Assembly: GCA_020060765.1 (NCBI GenBank)
Contig: JAGUZQ010000052.1
Coordinates: 48,563 to 112,562 of the forward strand
Reading direction: 5' to 3'
Source of the DNA: Planctomycetota bacterium
GTDB lineage: Bacteria > Planctomycetota > SZUA-567
Length of the DNA stretch: 64,000 nt
Part shown: one piece after another, positions 1-8,504 of the stretch
Layout of the letters: each line of letters starts with the position of its first letter
Position numbering within the stretch: position 1 is the first letter of the stretch
The notes under the pieces: generated by a model
Told to the model about the DNA's origin: nothing
Database searches by the model: none
Seen by the model: the letters and a program-made list of their open reading frames with translations, nothing else
Position numbers and translations under genes: made by a program

Positions 1-335
1 TGCAGATGGCGCGCATGGGCGCGACCAAGGAATTCCTGGGCGAAAAGGCGGCGGAGCTGGAAAAGAGCACTGCCGAGAACACGGAGAAGGATATACGCTG
101 GATGATTGTCAGCGACGCTATCGCCGACAAGGAAGAGTTCGAGGTGACGGAACAGGAAATCCAGCGCCACCTGGAAATGCTGGCCAACTATTATCGCACC
201 ACGCCCGCCAAGATGTTCAAGCAGATTCAGGAAAGCAACGGCCTGGCGGCGATGATCAGCGAAATCCGCGATATCAAGGTGCTTAATTGCATCATGAACG
301 AGGCGGAAATCACCAAGGCGGAAGTGGCCGGTTAG
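1..335 (+). CDS. tig: Trigger factor, C-terminal end (partial)
   Basis: About 110 codons, open at the left edge of the window and ending in TAG. The helical sequence, with IASDAIADKEEF-like spacing and EVTEQEIQRHLEMLANYY, matches the C-terminal substrate-cradling domain of the ribosome-associated peptidyl-prolyl isomerase Trigger factor, where 'EVT-x-E-E' recurs. The N-terminal ribosome-binding and FKBP domains lie outside the window. The call is reinforced by context, because tig-clpP-clpX is a widely conserved order, seen here on the same strand. Trigger factor binds nascent chains at the ribosome exit, while ClpXP degrades failed products. The last residues (ITKAEVAG) end like those of many Trigger factors. 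Confidence 0.88.
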   Translation, partial: QMARMGATKEFLGEKAAELEKSTAENTEKDIRWMIVSDAIADKEEFEVTEQEIQRHLEMLANYYRTTPAKMFKQIQESNGLAAMISEIRDIKVLNCIMNEAEITKAEVAG

Positions 336-336
336 G

Positions 337-420
337 TTGACGGGTTAATGGGTTGACAGGTTGACGGCGGCTTTTAGATGAAGCTTTTCCCGTTTACCAG
401 ACAACCCATTTGCCAAGATC
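337..420. repeat. Reiterated-word hairpin between tig and clpP
   Basis: The spacer repeats GGGTTAAT/GGGTTGAC/GGTTGACGG words (337-366) and then carries their complement (about 395-412, with ACAACCCATT). The two halves can pair. The same arrangement and the word AGACAACCC recur at 47908-48002. Reading through this spacer would add 28 residues to ClpP, which argues that the long form of clpP is not real. Confidence 0.7.
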
Positions 421-461
421 GACGAGATAAGCAGACGCATAACCTTACGACAGGAGAAGGA

Positions 462-1088
462 ATGTCAGAATTCGAGGAACGCGCGGACATGATTCCGTTT
501 GTCATCGAGCGCACCGGGCGCGGCGAGCGCAGCTACGATATCTTTTCCCGCCTGCTCAAGGACCGGATCATCTTTATCGGCGGCGGCATCCGCGACGACA
601 ACGCCAATCTGATTATCGCGGAACTGCTGTTCCTGGAACTGGAAAACCGCGAGGCCGATGTGCAGGTCTACATCAACTCCCCCGGCGGCAGCGTTACAGC
701 GGGGCTGGCCATCTACGATACCATGCAGCATCTTTCCTGCAGCGTGGCCACCTATTGCATCGGCCAGGCCGCCAGCATGGGCGCGGTGCTGCTTGCCGCC
801 GGTACCAAGGGCAAGCGCTTCACGCTCCCCAACAGCCGCATCATGATTCACCAGCCTTGGGGCGGCTACGAAGGCACCGCTTCCGATATCGACATCCACG
901 CCAAGGAAATCAACCGGCTGAAGGAAAAGCTTAACGGCATCCTCGCGCTCCACACCGGCAAGGATATCAAGGCAATAGCCGGCGACACCGACCGCGACTT
1001 TTTCATGGGCGGCGAGGAAGCCAAGGCGTATGGTCTGATCGACGAAGTCCTGGTGCCGGGTGAAAAAGGCAAGAAGAACAAGGACTAG
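462..1088 (+). CDS. clpP: ATP-dependent Clp protease proteolytic subunit ClpP
   Basis: A 208-residue serine peptidase that forms the tetradecameric barrel fed by ClpX. The catalytic triad is visible: Ser105 in GQAASMGA, His130 in SRIMIHQP, and Asp179 in DTDRDF, with the same spacings as the E. coli S97/H122/D171 triad. The glycine-rich INSPGGSV motif is at 71-78. I chose the ATG at 462 because AGGAG lies 6 bases upstream and the protein then begins like the family ([18 protein letters not shown]). An in-frame ATG at 378 would prepend 28 residues encoded by an intergenic hairpin repeat. The length is normal and there is no sign of an inactive paralogue. clpX follows after 15 bases. Confidence 0.97.
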   Translation: MSEFEERADMIPFVIERTGRGERSYDIFSRLLKDRIIFIGGGIRDDNANLIIAELLFLELENREADVQVYINSPGGSVTAGLAIYDTMQHLSCSVATYCIGQAASMGAVLLAAGTKGKRFTLPNSRIMIHQPWGGYEGTASDIDIHAKEINRLKEKLNGILALHTGKDIKAIAGDTDRDFFMGGEEAKAYGLIDEVLVPGEKGKKNKD

Positions 1089-1103
1089 CCGGAAAGGGCG
1101 CTG

Positions 1104-2414
1104 ATGTCAAAAACCACCAAACCCAGGAACGGCGCTTCCCAGCGTTGCACCTTCTGCGGACGCGGCTCCGACATGGTCAAGCGCCTCATCGCCGGGCAGG
1201 ACAATGTCTGTATCTGCAACGACTGCGTACTTCTGTGCAGCAGCATCCTCGAACAGGAGGATATGCGCGACAAGGGCACCGAATTTTCCATCGACCGGAT
1301 TCCTTCTCCCAAGGAAATCAAGCAGGCGCTGGATGATTATGTCATCGGCCAGGAACATGCAAAGAAAGTCCTGTCCGTCGCGGTGCATAACCACTACAAG
1401 CGCCTGCGCTTCGGTTCGGCCAACGAAGTCGAGGTCGAGAAATCCAACGTCATGATCCTCGGCCCCAGCGGCTGCGGCAAGACGCTGATGGCGAAAGTCC
1501 TCGCCAAGACTGTGGACGTGCCTTTCGCTATCGCCGACGCCACCACTCTGACCGAGGCGGGCTACGTCGGCGAGGATGTGGAAAATATTCTCCTGCGCCT
1601 GATCCAGGCCGCCGACAACGACGTCCGTCGCGCCGAGCATGGCATCATCTACATCGACGAAATCGACAAGATCGGCAAGAAGACCCAGAACGTCTCCATC
1701 ACCCGCGACGTCTCCGGCGAGGGCGTGCAGCAGGCGCTGCTGAAAATGCTGGAAGGCACCACATGCAACGTCCCCCCCCAGGGCGGGCGCAAGCATCCCG
1801 AGCAGCGCTATATCCAGATCGACACTTCAAAAATTCTCTTCATCTGCGGCGGTTCCTTCGCCGGGGTGGACGAGATCATCAGCCGCCGCGTGGGGCACAA
1901 GTCCATCGGCTTCCACCAGGAGTACAACAAGACCTCCGAGCAGGAACTGGGCGATCTGCTGGAACAGGTCGACACCGACGATTTGCTGGAGTTTGGCATT
2001 ATCCCGGAACTGATCGGCCGCCTGCCGGTAATCGCCGCCATCCGCCCGCTGGACGAGGAAGCGCTGATCCGGGTGATGCAGGAGCCGAAGAACGCGCTGC
2101 TGCGGCAGTACAAGCATATGTTCAGCCTGGAAAACGCCAAGCTGAAGTTCACCGACTGCGCCCTGAGCAATATCGCGCAACAGGCGATGAAGAAGCAGAC
2201 CGGCGCGCGGGCCTTGCGGGGGATTCTCGAAAATGTGCTGCTTGACCTGATGTTTGACCTGCCCGACCTGCCCGAGCCGCGCGATTTCACCATCGACGAG
2301 GCGTTTATCGAAAACGGCCTGGTGGAACTGAAGAAAAAATCAGGCAAGAAACGCAAGCCCGGCAAAGACGACAGCCCCGCCGATCTCACTGACAATGAAC
2401 GCGAAAGCGCCTGA
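1104..2414 (+). CDS. clpX: ATP-dependent Clp protease ATPase subunit ClpX
   Basis: A 436-residue AAA+ unfoldase that delivers substrates to ClpP. The N-terminal C4 zinc-binding domain is clear (CTFC at 15-18, later CNDC), then Walker A GPSGCGKT, Walker [10 protein letters not shown], the GYVGED pore-loop motif, and the IGF-type tripeptide region that docks on ClpP (SIGFHQEY). The C-terminal small domain contains the sensor-2 type [15 protein letters not shown] lies 6 bases before the ATG. The last 35 residues are lysine-rich and low complexity, a common variable tail. The gene ends directly at a strong intrinsic terminator, so tig-clpP-clpX is probably one transcription unit. Confidence 0.97.
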   Translation: MSKTTKPRNGASQRCTFCGRGSDMVKRLIAGQDNVCICNDCVLLCSSILEQEDMRDKGTEFSIDRIPSPKEIKQALDDYVIGQEHAKKVLSVAVHNHYKRLRFGSANEVEVEKSNVMILGPSGCGKTLMAKVLAKTVDVPFAIADATTLTEAGYVGEDVENILLRLIQAADNDVRRAEHGIIYIDEIDKIGKKTQNVSITRDVSGEGVQQALLKMLEGTTCNVPPQGGRKHPEQRYIQIDTSKILFICGGSFAGVDEIISRRVGHKSIGFHQEYNKTSEQELGDLLEQVDTDDLLEFGIIPELIGRLPVIAAIRPLDEEALIRVMQEPKNALLRQYKHMFSLENAKLKFTDCALSNIAQQAMKKQTGARALRGILENVLLDLMFDLPDLPEPRDFTIDEAFIENGLVELKKKSGKKRKPGKDDSPADLTDNERESA

Positions 2415-2446
2415 AAAAAAGCCCTCCGCCGGGAGGGCTTTTTTAT
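2414..2446 (+). terminator. Intrinsic terminator after clpX
   Basis: A perfect 7-bp GC stem GCCCTCC/GGAGGGC (2421-2427 and 2432-2438) with a 4-base loop, followed by a run of six T and preceded by a run of A. It begins at the clpX stop codon. Confidence 0.92.
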
Positions 2447-2469
2447 TGGATTAGCTTCAATACATTGGC

Positions 2470-2611
2470 TAAGGAAAAACCTGTACTGTCATTCCCGCGA
2501 AGGCGGGAATCCAGAAGGTGTTGCGTGCGGTTTCCCCACTGGATTCCCCCGCCTTCGCGGGAATGACGATCGTATGTTTTCTTTAAAACAAAAAGATTTT
2601 CCCTTAATTAA
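2470..2611. repeat. MITE-like element, copy A
   Basis: Two 27-29 bp arms, each itself palindromic around ATTCCCGC/GCGGGAAT, lie at 2488-2514 and 2539-2567 in inverted orientation with a 24-base loop containing GGTGTTGCGT. Outside the arms are imperfect terminal inverted repeats (CTAAGGAAAAACC and its counterpart near 2596-2611). The shared outer ends in copies A, B and C define a discrete element of about 100-145 bp. The core resembles the ATTCCC-N8-GGGAAT class known as dRS3 in Neisseria. No coding capacity. Confidence 0.85.
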
Positions 2612-2619
2612 CGGGAAAT

Positions 2620-3672
2620 CTATTCCGGTTTCGCGTCGGTCTTTTTTTCCGGTTCTTCCCCGGCGTCGGGTTTGCCCATGTTTTCCAGCAGGGTCTGGCG
2701 CATTTCGTCGAAGCGCTCCGGCGTCACGTTCTGAATCGACCACAGCGCCAGTTGCCGCACCCACGGCTGGGGATCGCTTTTCGCCAGCAGCACCAGCGTA
2801 TCCTTGGCGAGTTTCTGCGAGACCGGATCCTTGACGTGATTTTTCAGCGCGCGATCAGGCGCGCCGTGCCGCAACACTCCCAGCCGCAATACCGCTTCCT
2901 GCCGCCAGAAATAGTCTTTGTCTTCCTTGGCGATTTTCACCGTGGCGTAGAGGCAGTTGAAATTGTCGAACTCGCCAAGATAAACCTGTGCCTTGGCGCC
3001 GGTCAGCTTGCGCAGTTCAATCAGGTACTCGGCGAAGGTGTCGGCTTTCTGCGACTTTTCCAAGGCGCCCCGCCGGATCAGGAAACGGCTGTACGCCTTG
3101 GCCGCCTGAAGTTCGATGGAAACCCCCAGCATGAACGTGATCAGGCTGGGGCGTTCCTCGGTCAGATGCCAGCCGAAAATCAGCGAACTTTTATAAGCCT
3201 TGCTCGCTTCCAGCGGTTTTTCCTCGGAGTCCAGGCGTTTGGCGTAAGCCAGCAGCGCTTTGTTGTAGGCTTGGAAGATCAGCAGGTCAGGTTGTTTCTT
3301 GGTGCCGGTTTCCATGTAGGGATAATATTTCGGCGTCAGATCGCATTTCTTGATTTTTGCGCCTGCCAGAATTTCCTGCACGCCCGCGCTGTCGGGGCTG
3401 ACCAGAATGGATTTGCCGACTTTTTCCGTGGCGTAGAGCGATTCCAGTTTGGCGTAATGATCGGCGGCGTTGCCAGGTTCAGCAGGCAGTTCGGTCAGCT
3501 CCTCCAATCCCTTGGCCGCGTCCCAGTGGGAAAGCATTTTTTCGTCCAGGGCATTGTAAAGCGCTTTCTGGCGGGGAGACATGACCGGTTCTTCCTCGCC
3601 GGAAAAAACGGCAAGGCTGTATAATAATAATGAAACGGCGATGATGTGGCGGGATTTGCGAATGTTGATCAT
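2620..3672 (-). CDS. Secreted HEAT-repeat-like protein, function unknown
   Basis: A 350-residue protein with an N-terminal signal peptide (basic INIRKSRH, then a hydrophobic stretch ending before SGEEEP). The body is helical. Residues about 255-330 contain paired helices with the pattern of HEAT repeats (LRLGVLRHGA, LAKSDPQPWVRQLALWSI), including the Pro and Arg positions common in that fold. The tail is charged and low complexity (EEPEKKTDAKPE). No catalytic motif is visible. It probably sits in the periplasm and works by protein contacts. It stands alone, convergent with clpX and divergent from the exopolysaccharide operon. No clear Shine-Dalgarno precedes the ATG at 3672, so the start is less certain than the frame. 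Confidence 0.72.
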   Translation of the reverse strand: MINIRKSRHIIAVSLLLYSLAVFSGEEEPVMSPRQKALYNALDEKMLSHWDAAKGLEELTELPAEPGNAADHYAKLESLYATEKVGKSILVSPDSAGVQEILAGAKIKKCDLTPKYYPYMETGTKKQPDLLIFQAYNKALLAYAKRLDSEEKPLEASKAYKSSLIFGWHLTEERPSLITFMLGVSIELQAAKAYSRFLIRRGALEKSQKADTFAEYLIELRKLTGAKAQVYLGEFDNFNCLYATVKIAKEDKDYFWRQEAVLRLGVLRHGAPDRALKNHVKDPVSQKLAKDTLVLLAKSDPQPWVRQLALWSIQNVTPERFDEMRQTLLENMGKPDAGEEPEKKTDAKPE

Positions 3673-4311
3673 AAGTATTTTGCCTGTATAGAATTAGGTT
3701 AAATGATGAAAATTTGGCTATAATAGCTATTGTACTGACAACAGGCTGAATAGCAAGGTATTGTGTGGAAAATGACAGAATCCCAGCCGTTTTTTTGAAC
3801 CGCGCCCGCTTTTCCGAGATATTCATTTTATCCGTCTGCAACTTTTTTTCTGTTTATGCCGTTCTGATGCTGCTTTTAGCTTTTTTAAGCTATACTGACC
3901 ATACTGACCAGGCTGTCTTGTTTGTCTTCGTCATTCGTAATATCATAATTGCTTGATTTACCTTAGTCCGCCAGTATGCCTGATTTGCCTGGAATGATTC
4001 GTTGATTCGGATTGCTTAGTCAGCTTATTTTGTCTCAATAGTTCTACTTGCCTGAAATATGCGGTTTGCTCAGATAATTTTTGTTGTCAAAGTCGTTATT
4101 GTTGTTTGGATTGTTTGACCTGATTATGTCGTTAAAATGAATAAATGCGCCTGTTCCGGCAATTGCGGCTATGTCGCACGAGGTGCCGTTAAGGTTTTTA
4201 ATACGCGGACGATCTTTTTTAAGAAAAACGCCGAAGATGCCTGACGTGTTTGTCCGATAAACTAAATGGAAGTATTTTTCCATATTCATGCATTATATGC
4301 AGGTGCGATAG
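3673..4311. other. AT-rich 639-bp intergenic region
   Basis: No convincing gene. The stretch is clearly more AT-rich than its flanks and separates two divergent genes, so it should hold both promoters. A direct repeat of ATACTGACC occurs at about 3893-3911. Two short frames (3765-3956 plus, 4044-4289 minus) lack ribosome-binding sites and recognisable sequence. Long AT-rich upstream regions are common before exopolysaccharide operons, but no specific operator can be named. Confidence 0.5.
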
Positions 4312-4908
4312 ATGAAACAAAGCTATACATCAGGCGAAGCTGCCCGTCTCTGCGGTTTGGGGCTTACCACCCTAAAACGTTGGATCAGCCGGGGGGCGTT
4401 GAAGTCCTACCGAACCCCGGGCGGCGATTTGCGTATTTTGCATAGAAACCTGGTAGACTTTATGCGGGATTACGATATACCTATGCACTATCTGGATGAG
4501 GAACCGGAGCGGAATGTCCTGATACATATCAAGACCCCGGAATGGCGGGACAAAATTCTGGTGGCAATCGAGTTGTGGGAAGGGGTGCTGAAGCCGGTGG
4601 TGGTTGAGGATGATTTGGAGTTCGGCCATTTTGTCGGCGCCTTGCGTCCCGCCTATATTATAGTAGAACCTGACAGAGGTACGGACGTGCCTGGCAGATG
4701 CCGCGCGATCCGGCGGCTGACTGTGCCGGATCCGGTTCGGATAGCTTTGTTGGTGCCAGAGGAAGAACTGGCTTACCGGCAGGGCGAAGACCGGCCGGAA
4801 GTGGTGTTTGTGCCGGAAAGCGAGGAAGGCTGGGCGGAATTGTGCATTCACGACCTGGCTGGCGACATAGGTGCGGGAGAACGGCGCGGCGGCAGAAAAG
4901 CCGGTTGA
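4312..4908 (+). CDS. MerR/excisionase-type HTH regulator with a receiver-like C-terminal domain
   Basis: 198 residues. The first 65 form an excisionase/MerR-type winged helix: YTSGEAARLCGLGLTTLKRWI is followed by a wing with YRTPGGDLRI. The rest (about 68-185) has alternating beta strands and helices (NVLIHIK, KPVVVEDD, PAYIIVEP, RIALLVPEE) like a response-regulator receiver, but without the full acidic pocket, so phosphorylation is doubtful. The start has only a weak AGGTG. It is followed after 15 bases by the ExeA-like ATPase gene and is the first gene of the exopolysaccharide operon, so it is probably its regulator. DNA binding is well supported; the target is inference. Confidence 0.72.
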   Translation: MKQSYTSGEAARLCGLGLTTLKRWISRGALKSYRTPGGDLRILHRNLVDFMRDYDIPMHYLDEEPERNVLIHIKTPEWRDKILVAIELWEGVLKPVVVEDDLEFGHFVGALRPAYIIVEPDRGTDVPGRCRAIRRLTVPDPVRIALLVPEEELAYRQGEDRPEVVFVPESEEGWAELCIHDLAGDIGAGERRGGRKAG

Positions 4909-4923
4909 TCGCGGAGGAAAGTA

Positions 4924-5784
4924 ATGGTAGATTATCTGAATCACTGGGGGTTGAGCGAGCGCCCCTTCGAGGCTTCCTCCGGCGCAGGACACTTTTTCTC
5001 AGGTCGCCAGCATCGCGAGGCGTTGGAGCGGCTGTTATATCTGGTGCGGGACGGCGACATGAGCTTCGGTGTTCTCACCGGGGAAATCGGCTGCGGCAAG
5101 ACAGTTGTGGCCAACATGGTGGCGCGGCAGTTGCTGGGAAGGGAATGCCACGTGGTCATGCTGGAGAACTCGTTTGGTAATTTCGATGAAATCATGCGGG
5201 AAATCGCTGCCGGGATGAACCCGGTGCCTGCGCTGCGTCGCCACACCGCCAGGCGCGACGCCGGTTACAGCCGTTACGAACTGGTGCGGCGCTTCCGCGA
5301 CCAGTTGGAATTCAAGTTCACGCGGTTGCGGCGGAGGCTGGTGGTGATGCTGGACGAGGCGCAGCAGCTTTCGGAAGAGGCGTTGGTAGAATTGAAAAAC
5401 CTGACCAATCTCGCGGGTGGAGGAACCAACCCGCTGACCATTATCCTGTCGGGGCAACCGGAGTTGGGGGAACTGATCCGCTCCCTGCCGCAGATCGACC
5501 AGCGCATTGGTCTGCGCTACCACCTCCTGCCGCTGGAAGCGGAGGAAGTGGGGGATTATGTCGACAGCCGGATGCGCGCGGCGGGTTATAAGCATGAAAC
5601 CAGCGTGTTCGCGGATGAGGCGAAAGCCGCGCTCGCTCAGACGACCGGGGGTGTACCCCGGGAAATAAACCGGATTTGCAAACTGGCTCTCGACCGGGCG
5701 TTTTCGCTCGGGCGGGAGAGGGTTGAGGCGGATATGGTTGGTCAGATAGCTGAAGATGTGTTCAAGCAGAGCGCATGGCTGTGA
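4924..5784 (+). CDS. ExeA/GspA-like AAA ATPase of the exopolysaccharide cluster
   Basis: A 286-residue ATPase. Typical features of the ExeA/MshM group are the opening DYLNHWGLSERPFEASS, Walker A GEIGCGKT (about 55-62), Walker B VVMLDEAQQL, the sensor-1 type ILSGQPEL, and a C-terminal winged region with TTGGVPREINRIC. In many Gram-negative bacteria a stand-alone version sits inside exopolysaccharide clusters next to a Wzz/BY-kinase, as here. The proposed role is ATP-driven assembly of the envelope export machinery. GGAGG precedes the ATG. It lacks the C-terminal transmembrane and peptidoglycan-binding parts of full ExeA. Confidence 0.85.
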   Translation: MVDYLNHWGLSERPFEASSGAGHFFSGRQHREALERLLYLVRDGDMSFGVLTGEIGCGKTVVANMVARQLLGRECHVVMLENSFGNFDEIMREIAAGMNPVPALRRHTARRDAGYSRYELVRRFRDQLEFKFTRLRRRLVVMLDEAQQLSEEALVELKNLTNLAGGGTNPLTIILSGQPELGELIRSLPQIDQRIGLRYHLLPLEAEEVGDYVDSRMRAAGYKHETSVFADEAKAALAQTTGGVPREINRICKLALDRAFSLGRERVEADMVGQIAEDVFKQSAWL

Positions 5785-5796
5785 AAGGTGTAACCC

Positions 5797-8295
5797 GTGA
5801 CCTCACAAAGTGACGAATTCAGCTTGAGAAAGATGGAGGAGGACAAGCGGCGCCTGGAAGAGGCGGCTAAGCAAGCCGCGTCCCAGCCGGGCAGCGGCGC
5901 CTACAGCGCCTCTCCGCCGCGGCTCCAGGCGGCTATCGCGCCCAGCGGCGCGACTGTCCCCAACGCGGAAATCGCGCCGCAGGAGTTCTTCTCCCGCTCA
6001 AGCCACTCCGATGTCGACGCGATCCAGATAAAGCGCGTGGTGCGCATGATCCGGCGACGCTGGCTCACCATCGGCCTATTGACGCTGGTGTTGCCCGGGG
6101 CCATGTACTGCTATGACGGGCTGTTCAACCGGACGCCTTTCAAGGAGATCGTGCCTGCCTCCCTGCGTGCGACGCAGATTTATCAGGCTACGTCAAACTT
6201 CGAACGCAAGACCGCGGTCGTTACCTTGGAGACTACCGATAGCTTCCGGGCCAGAACCGCGCAGAACGCCAATATCAACCAGATAGTCAGCCGTGAGGAA
6301 TTCTTGGAGAAACTCTGCGACAACGCCCAACTCAAGACTGATCTCAAGTATCGCGACGCGGAACTTAAGGAAGTTCAGGATCTGATCAGTCGCTTCCGCA
6401 ACGGCGAGGGGGGGCTGGCTTCGATTTCCGCCTCGGCTCTGATCGACGGCATTGCCTCGGTGCGGGTGCGAGGCACCCATCCGAAACTGCTGGTGGCGCT
6501 GGCTTCGGGCATGGTCGAGACCCTGAACTGGTATTTCCTCAAGGAACGGCGGGAGAGTTTCCGCAGCGTTCTGGACAATCACCGCAATATGAAAAGCGAG
6601 TGGGACGGAAAATGCAACAAGTCTTCCGTGCAACTCGACGAAGTCACCCGCGCCATCAAGAAAGAACTGGGCGATGACAATCAGATGCTGGAAAAGGAAA
6701 GCTTCCTGTTGCTGCCCAATCTCAAGCGGGAGGAATTCCAACTCCAGCAGGCGCAGACCGACCTGAATATCCAGCTCGTGTTGTTCAAGAAAAAGGCCAA
6801 GTACGACGAGATCGCCGCGCGCCTGAAGATCAAGGATGACGCCGACATCGTGAAGGTGCTGGTCAATGGCAATCCCCTGCGCATGGAGTGGGCCAAGCTG
6901 GAAGGTGAGCTGACCAAGATAAAGACCCGTTACACCGACGAGCATCCTTCCGTCATCACCCTTGAGAACGACATCGAGGCGATCAAGGAGCGGTTGAAAA
7001 AAACCGGCGGCGCCACCTCGGCGGGAGAAGTGCCTCCGCTGCCGAAACTTAACGAGATCGAGGCGCTGGGGCGCGTCAGCCAGCTTCGCGACCAGATCGA
7101 ACTTAACGAGCGCCGCCTGGCGGTGCTGGCCGAAAAGATCAAAGTGGTGGAAAAGCAGCGGGAGGAAGAGACCCCGATCAAGAGAAGAGTTTCTCCCCAG
7201 TTGATCCAGCGGCAGGAGGAAATAAACAACGAGCTTTCGTACCTGCGCAGCAAGTCCCGCTTCGTCGCCAACAAGATTGCCGACATCGAGACTGCCCTGG
7301 CACAGCTCAGCGGCGAAGACGAGAAGAACGAGGAATTCGCCCTGCTGGGCGAGCCTGGCGGGGCAGGCATGATCAGCCCCACGACCTACATGGACGTGCT
7401 GCTGGCGCTGATTGTCGGCCTGATGTTTGGCTGCGGCGTGGCGTTCCTGGTGGAAAGCATGGACAACCGCCTGCATACGCCGACCGACGTCTACTACCAT
7501 TTGCGCATTAACTACCTGGGCGTCATCCCCTACTGGGGCGCGGCCGAGCAGGTGACGATTTCACCAGAGCGACCAGACTCGCACATCGCGGAAGTATACG
7601 CCCACTTATGCAACAATATCCGCTACGGACGCATGGGCAACCCGGAGAAACGCCTGCTCATCGCCAGCGCTACCCAAGGCGAGGGCAAGAGCACCATCTC
7701 CGCCAATCTCGCCATCCGCTATGCGCTGGAGGGAAATAATGTCATCCTGATCGACGCCGACATGCGCCGTCCCCGTGGTCACAAAATCCTGGACATCTTC
7801 CAGGGAGAGAAGACCATGCAGTTCGGCCTCTCCGACCTGCTCAGCGGCGACGCCTCCTTCAAGGAGGTGGTCTACGGCACCAGCATCCCCGGCCTCAGCC
7901 TGATGCCTGCCGGCAGCCGCGTGCGCAACGCCGCCAAGCTCCTGGGCAGCCCCAACATGGAAACCCTGCTCAAGGAAGCGGAGGAGAACTTCGATATCGT
8001 GATCGTCGACTGCCCGGCGGTGCTGCCGGTGGTGGACGCAACTATCATCGCTCCGCTCATGCGCGGCGTGCTGCTGGTGGCGGCGGCGGAAGAGGCGGAA
8101 ATCGGCGCGGTGCGCATGGCGATGTACCGTCTGCAGCATGTGGGCGCGCCGCTGGCGGGGGCAGTGCTCAACAAGGTGCGCGAGCGTTCCGCCAGCTATA
8201 CTTATTACGGCTACCGCTATCGCGGCGGTTATTACTACTCTCCCTACGGATCGCGCTTCACCGATCCCGACGAGAGTCTGGGAGACTCCGCCTAG
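5797..8295 (+). CDS. Wzz-type chain-length protein fused to a BY-kinase (polysaccharide tyrosine autokinase)
   Basis: 832 residues with a GTG start after GAAAGGTG. Order: a cytoplasmic low-complexity N-terminus, a first membrane segment (about 86-108), a long coiled-coil periplasmic region (to about 520), a second membrane segment with DVLLALIVGLMFG (about 530-552), then a bacterial tyrosine kinase domain. The kinase shows Walker A TQGEGKST (about 627-634), Walker A' VILIDADMRRPR (about 649) and Walker B IVIVDCPA (about 733). The tail is tyrosine-rich (SYTYYGYRYRGGYYYSPY, about 800-818), the usual autophosphorylation cluster. It should control polymer chain length and export with the Wza-like protein encoded next. 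Confidence 0.93.
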   Translation: MTSQSDEFSLRKMEEDKRRLEEAAKQAASQPGSGAYSASPPRLQAAIAPSGATVPNAEIAPQEFFSRSSHSDVDAIQIKRVVRMIRRRWLTIGLLTLVLPGAMYCYDGLFNRTPFKEIVPASLRATQIYQATSNFERKTAVVTLETTDSFRARTAQNANINQIVSREEFLEKLCDNAQLKTDLKYRDAELKEVQDLISRFRNGEGGLASISASALIDGIASVRVRGTHPKLLVALASGMVETLNWYFLKERRESFRSVLDNHRNMKSEWDGKCNKSSVQLDEVTRAIKKELGDDNQMLEKESFLLLPNLKREEFQLQQAQTDLNIQLVLFKKKAKYDEIAARLKIKDDADIVKVLVNGNPLRMEWAKLEGELTKIKTRYTDEHPSVITLENDIEAIKERLKKTGGATSAGEVPPLPKLNEIEALGRVSQLRDQIELNERRLAVLAEKIKVVEKQREEETPIKRRVSPQLIQRQEEINNELSYLRSKSRFVANKIADIETALAQLSGEDEKNEEFALLGEPGGAGMISPTTYMDVLLALIVGLMFGCGVAFLVESMDNRLHTPTDVYYHLRINYLGVIPYWGAAEQVTISPERPDSHIAEVYAHLCNNIRYGRMGNPEKRLLIASATQGEGKSTISANLAIRYALEGNNVILIDADMRRPRGHKILDIFQGEKTMQFGLSDLLSGDASFKEVVYGTSIPGLSLMPAGSRVRNAAKLLGSPNMETLLKEAEENFDIVIVDCPAVLPVVDATIIAPLMRGVLLVAAAEEAEIGAVRMAMYRLQHVGAPLAGAVLNKVRERSASYTYYGYRYRGGYYYSPYGSRFTDPDESLGDSA

Positions 8296-8368
8296 GTGCG
8301 TGCCGCACAGGCGTATTACGCAAGCGAGTTCGGAGCGGCAATGTTTTCGCGCTCCCTTCGTTCGCGGG
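8296..8368 (+). repeat. Leader repeat family, long copy (upstream of the wza-like gene)
   Basis: It starts directly at the stop of the autokinase gene with GTGCGTGCCGCAC, continues with ACGCAAGCGA, and ends in CGCGCTCCCTTCGTTCGCGG (8348-8367). The last 20 bases occur exactly, in the same orientation relative to the downstream gene, at 30050-30069 and with two changes at 28954-28973. The whole segment has a diverged reverse copy nested in the repeat at 40134-40206. A shortened version (CTTCCTTCGTTTGCGGATTT) lies at 8458-8477, just before the next start codon. Confidence 0.75.
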
Positions 8369-8504
8369 TTATGGTTAGAGAAGGTTTTACGAGTTGCGGC
8401 TGGTTGCCGCTGGCAAGTTACGCTGTTGCGCTGATGAAGGACTTATGAATAACGGTCTTCCTTCGTTTGCGGATTTGGGTTGAAGTTAATCATAGGAGTA
8501 CGCT

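Noticed and set aside
378..461. A longer N-terminus for ClpP
   Set aside because: The added 28 residues are encoded by a hairpin repeat also present at 47908, while ATG 462 has a proper ribosome site.
4044..4289. An 81-codon minus-strand frame in the AT-rich region upstream of the exopolysaccharide operon
   Set aside because: No Shine-Dalgarno, Asn-rich sequence consistent with AT-rich noncoding DNA, and no recognisable fold.
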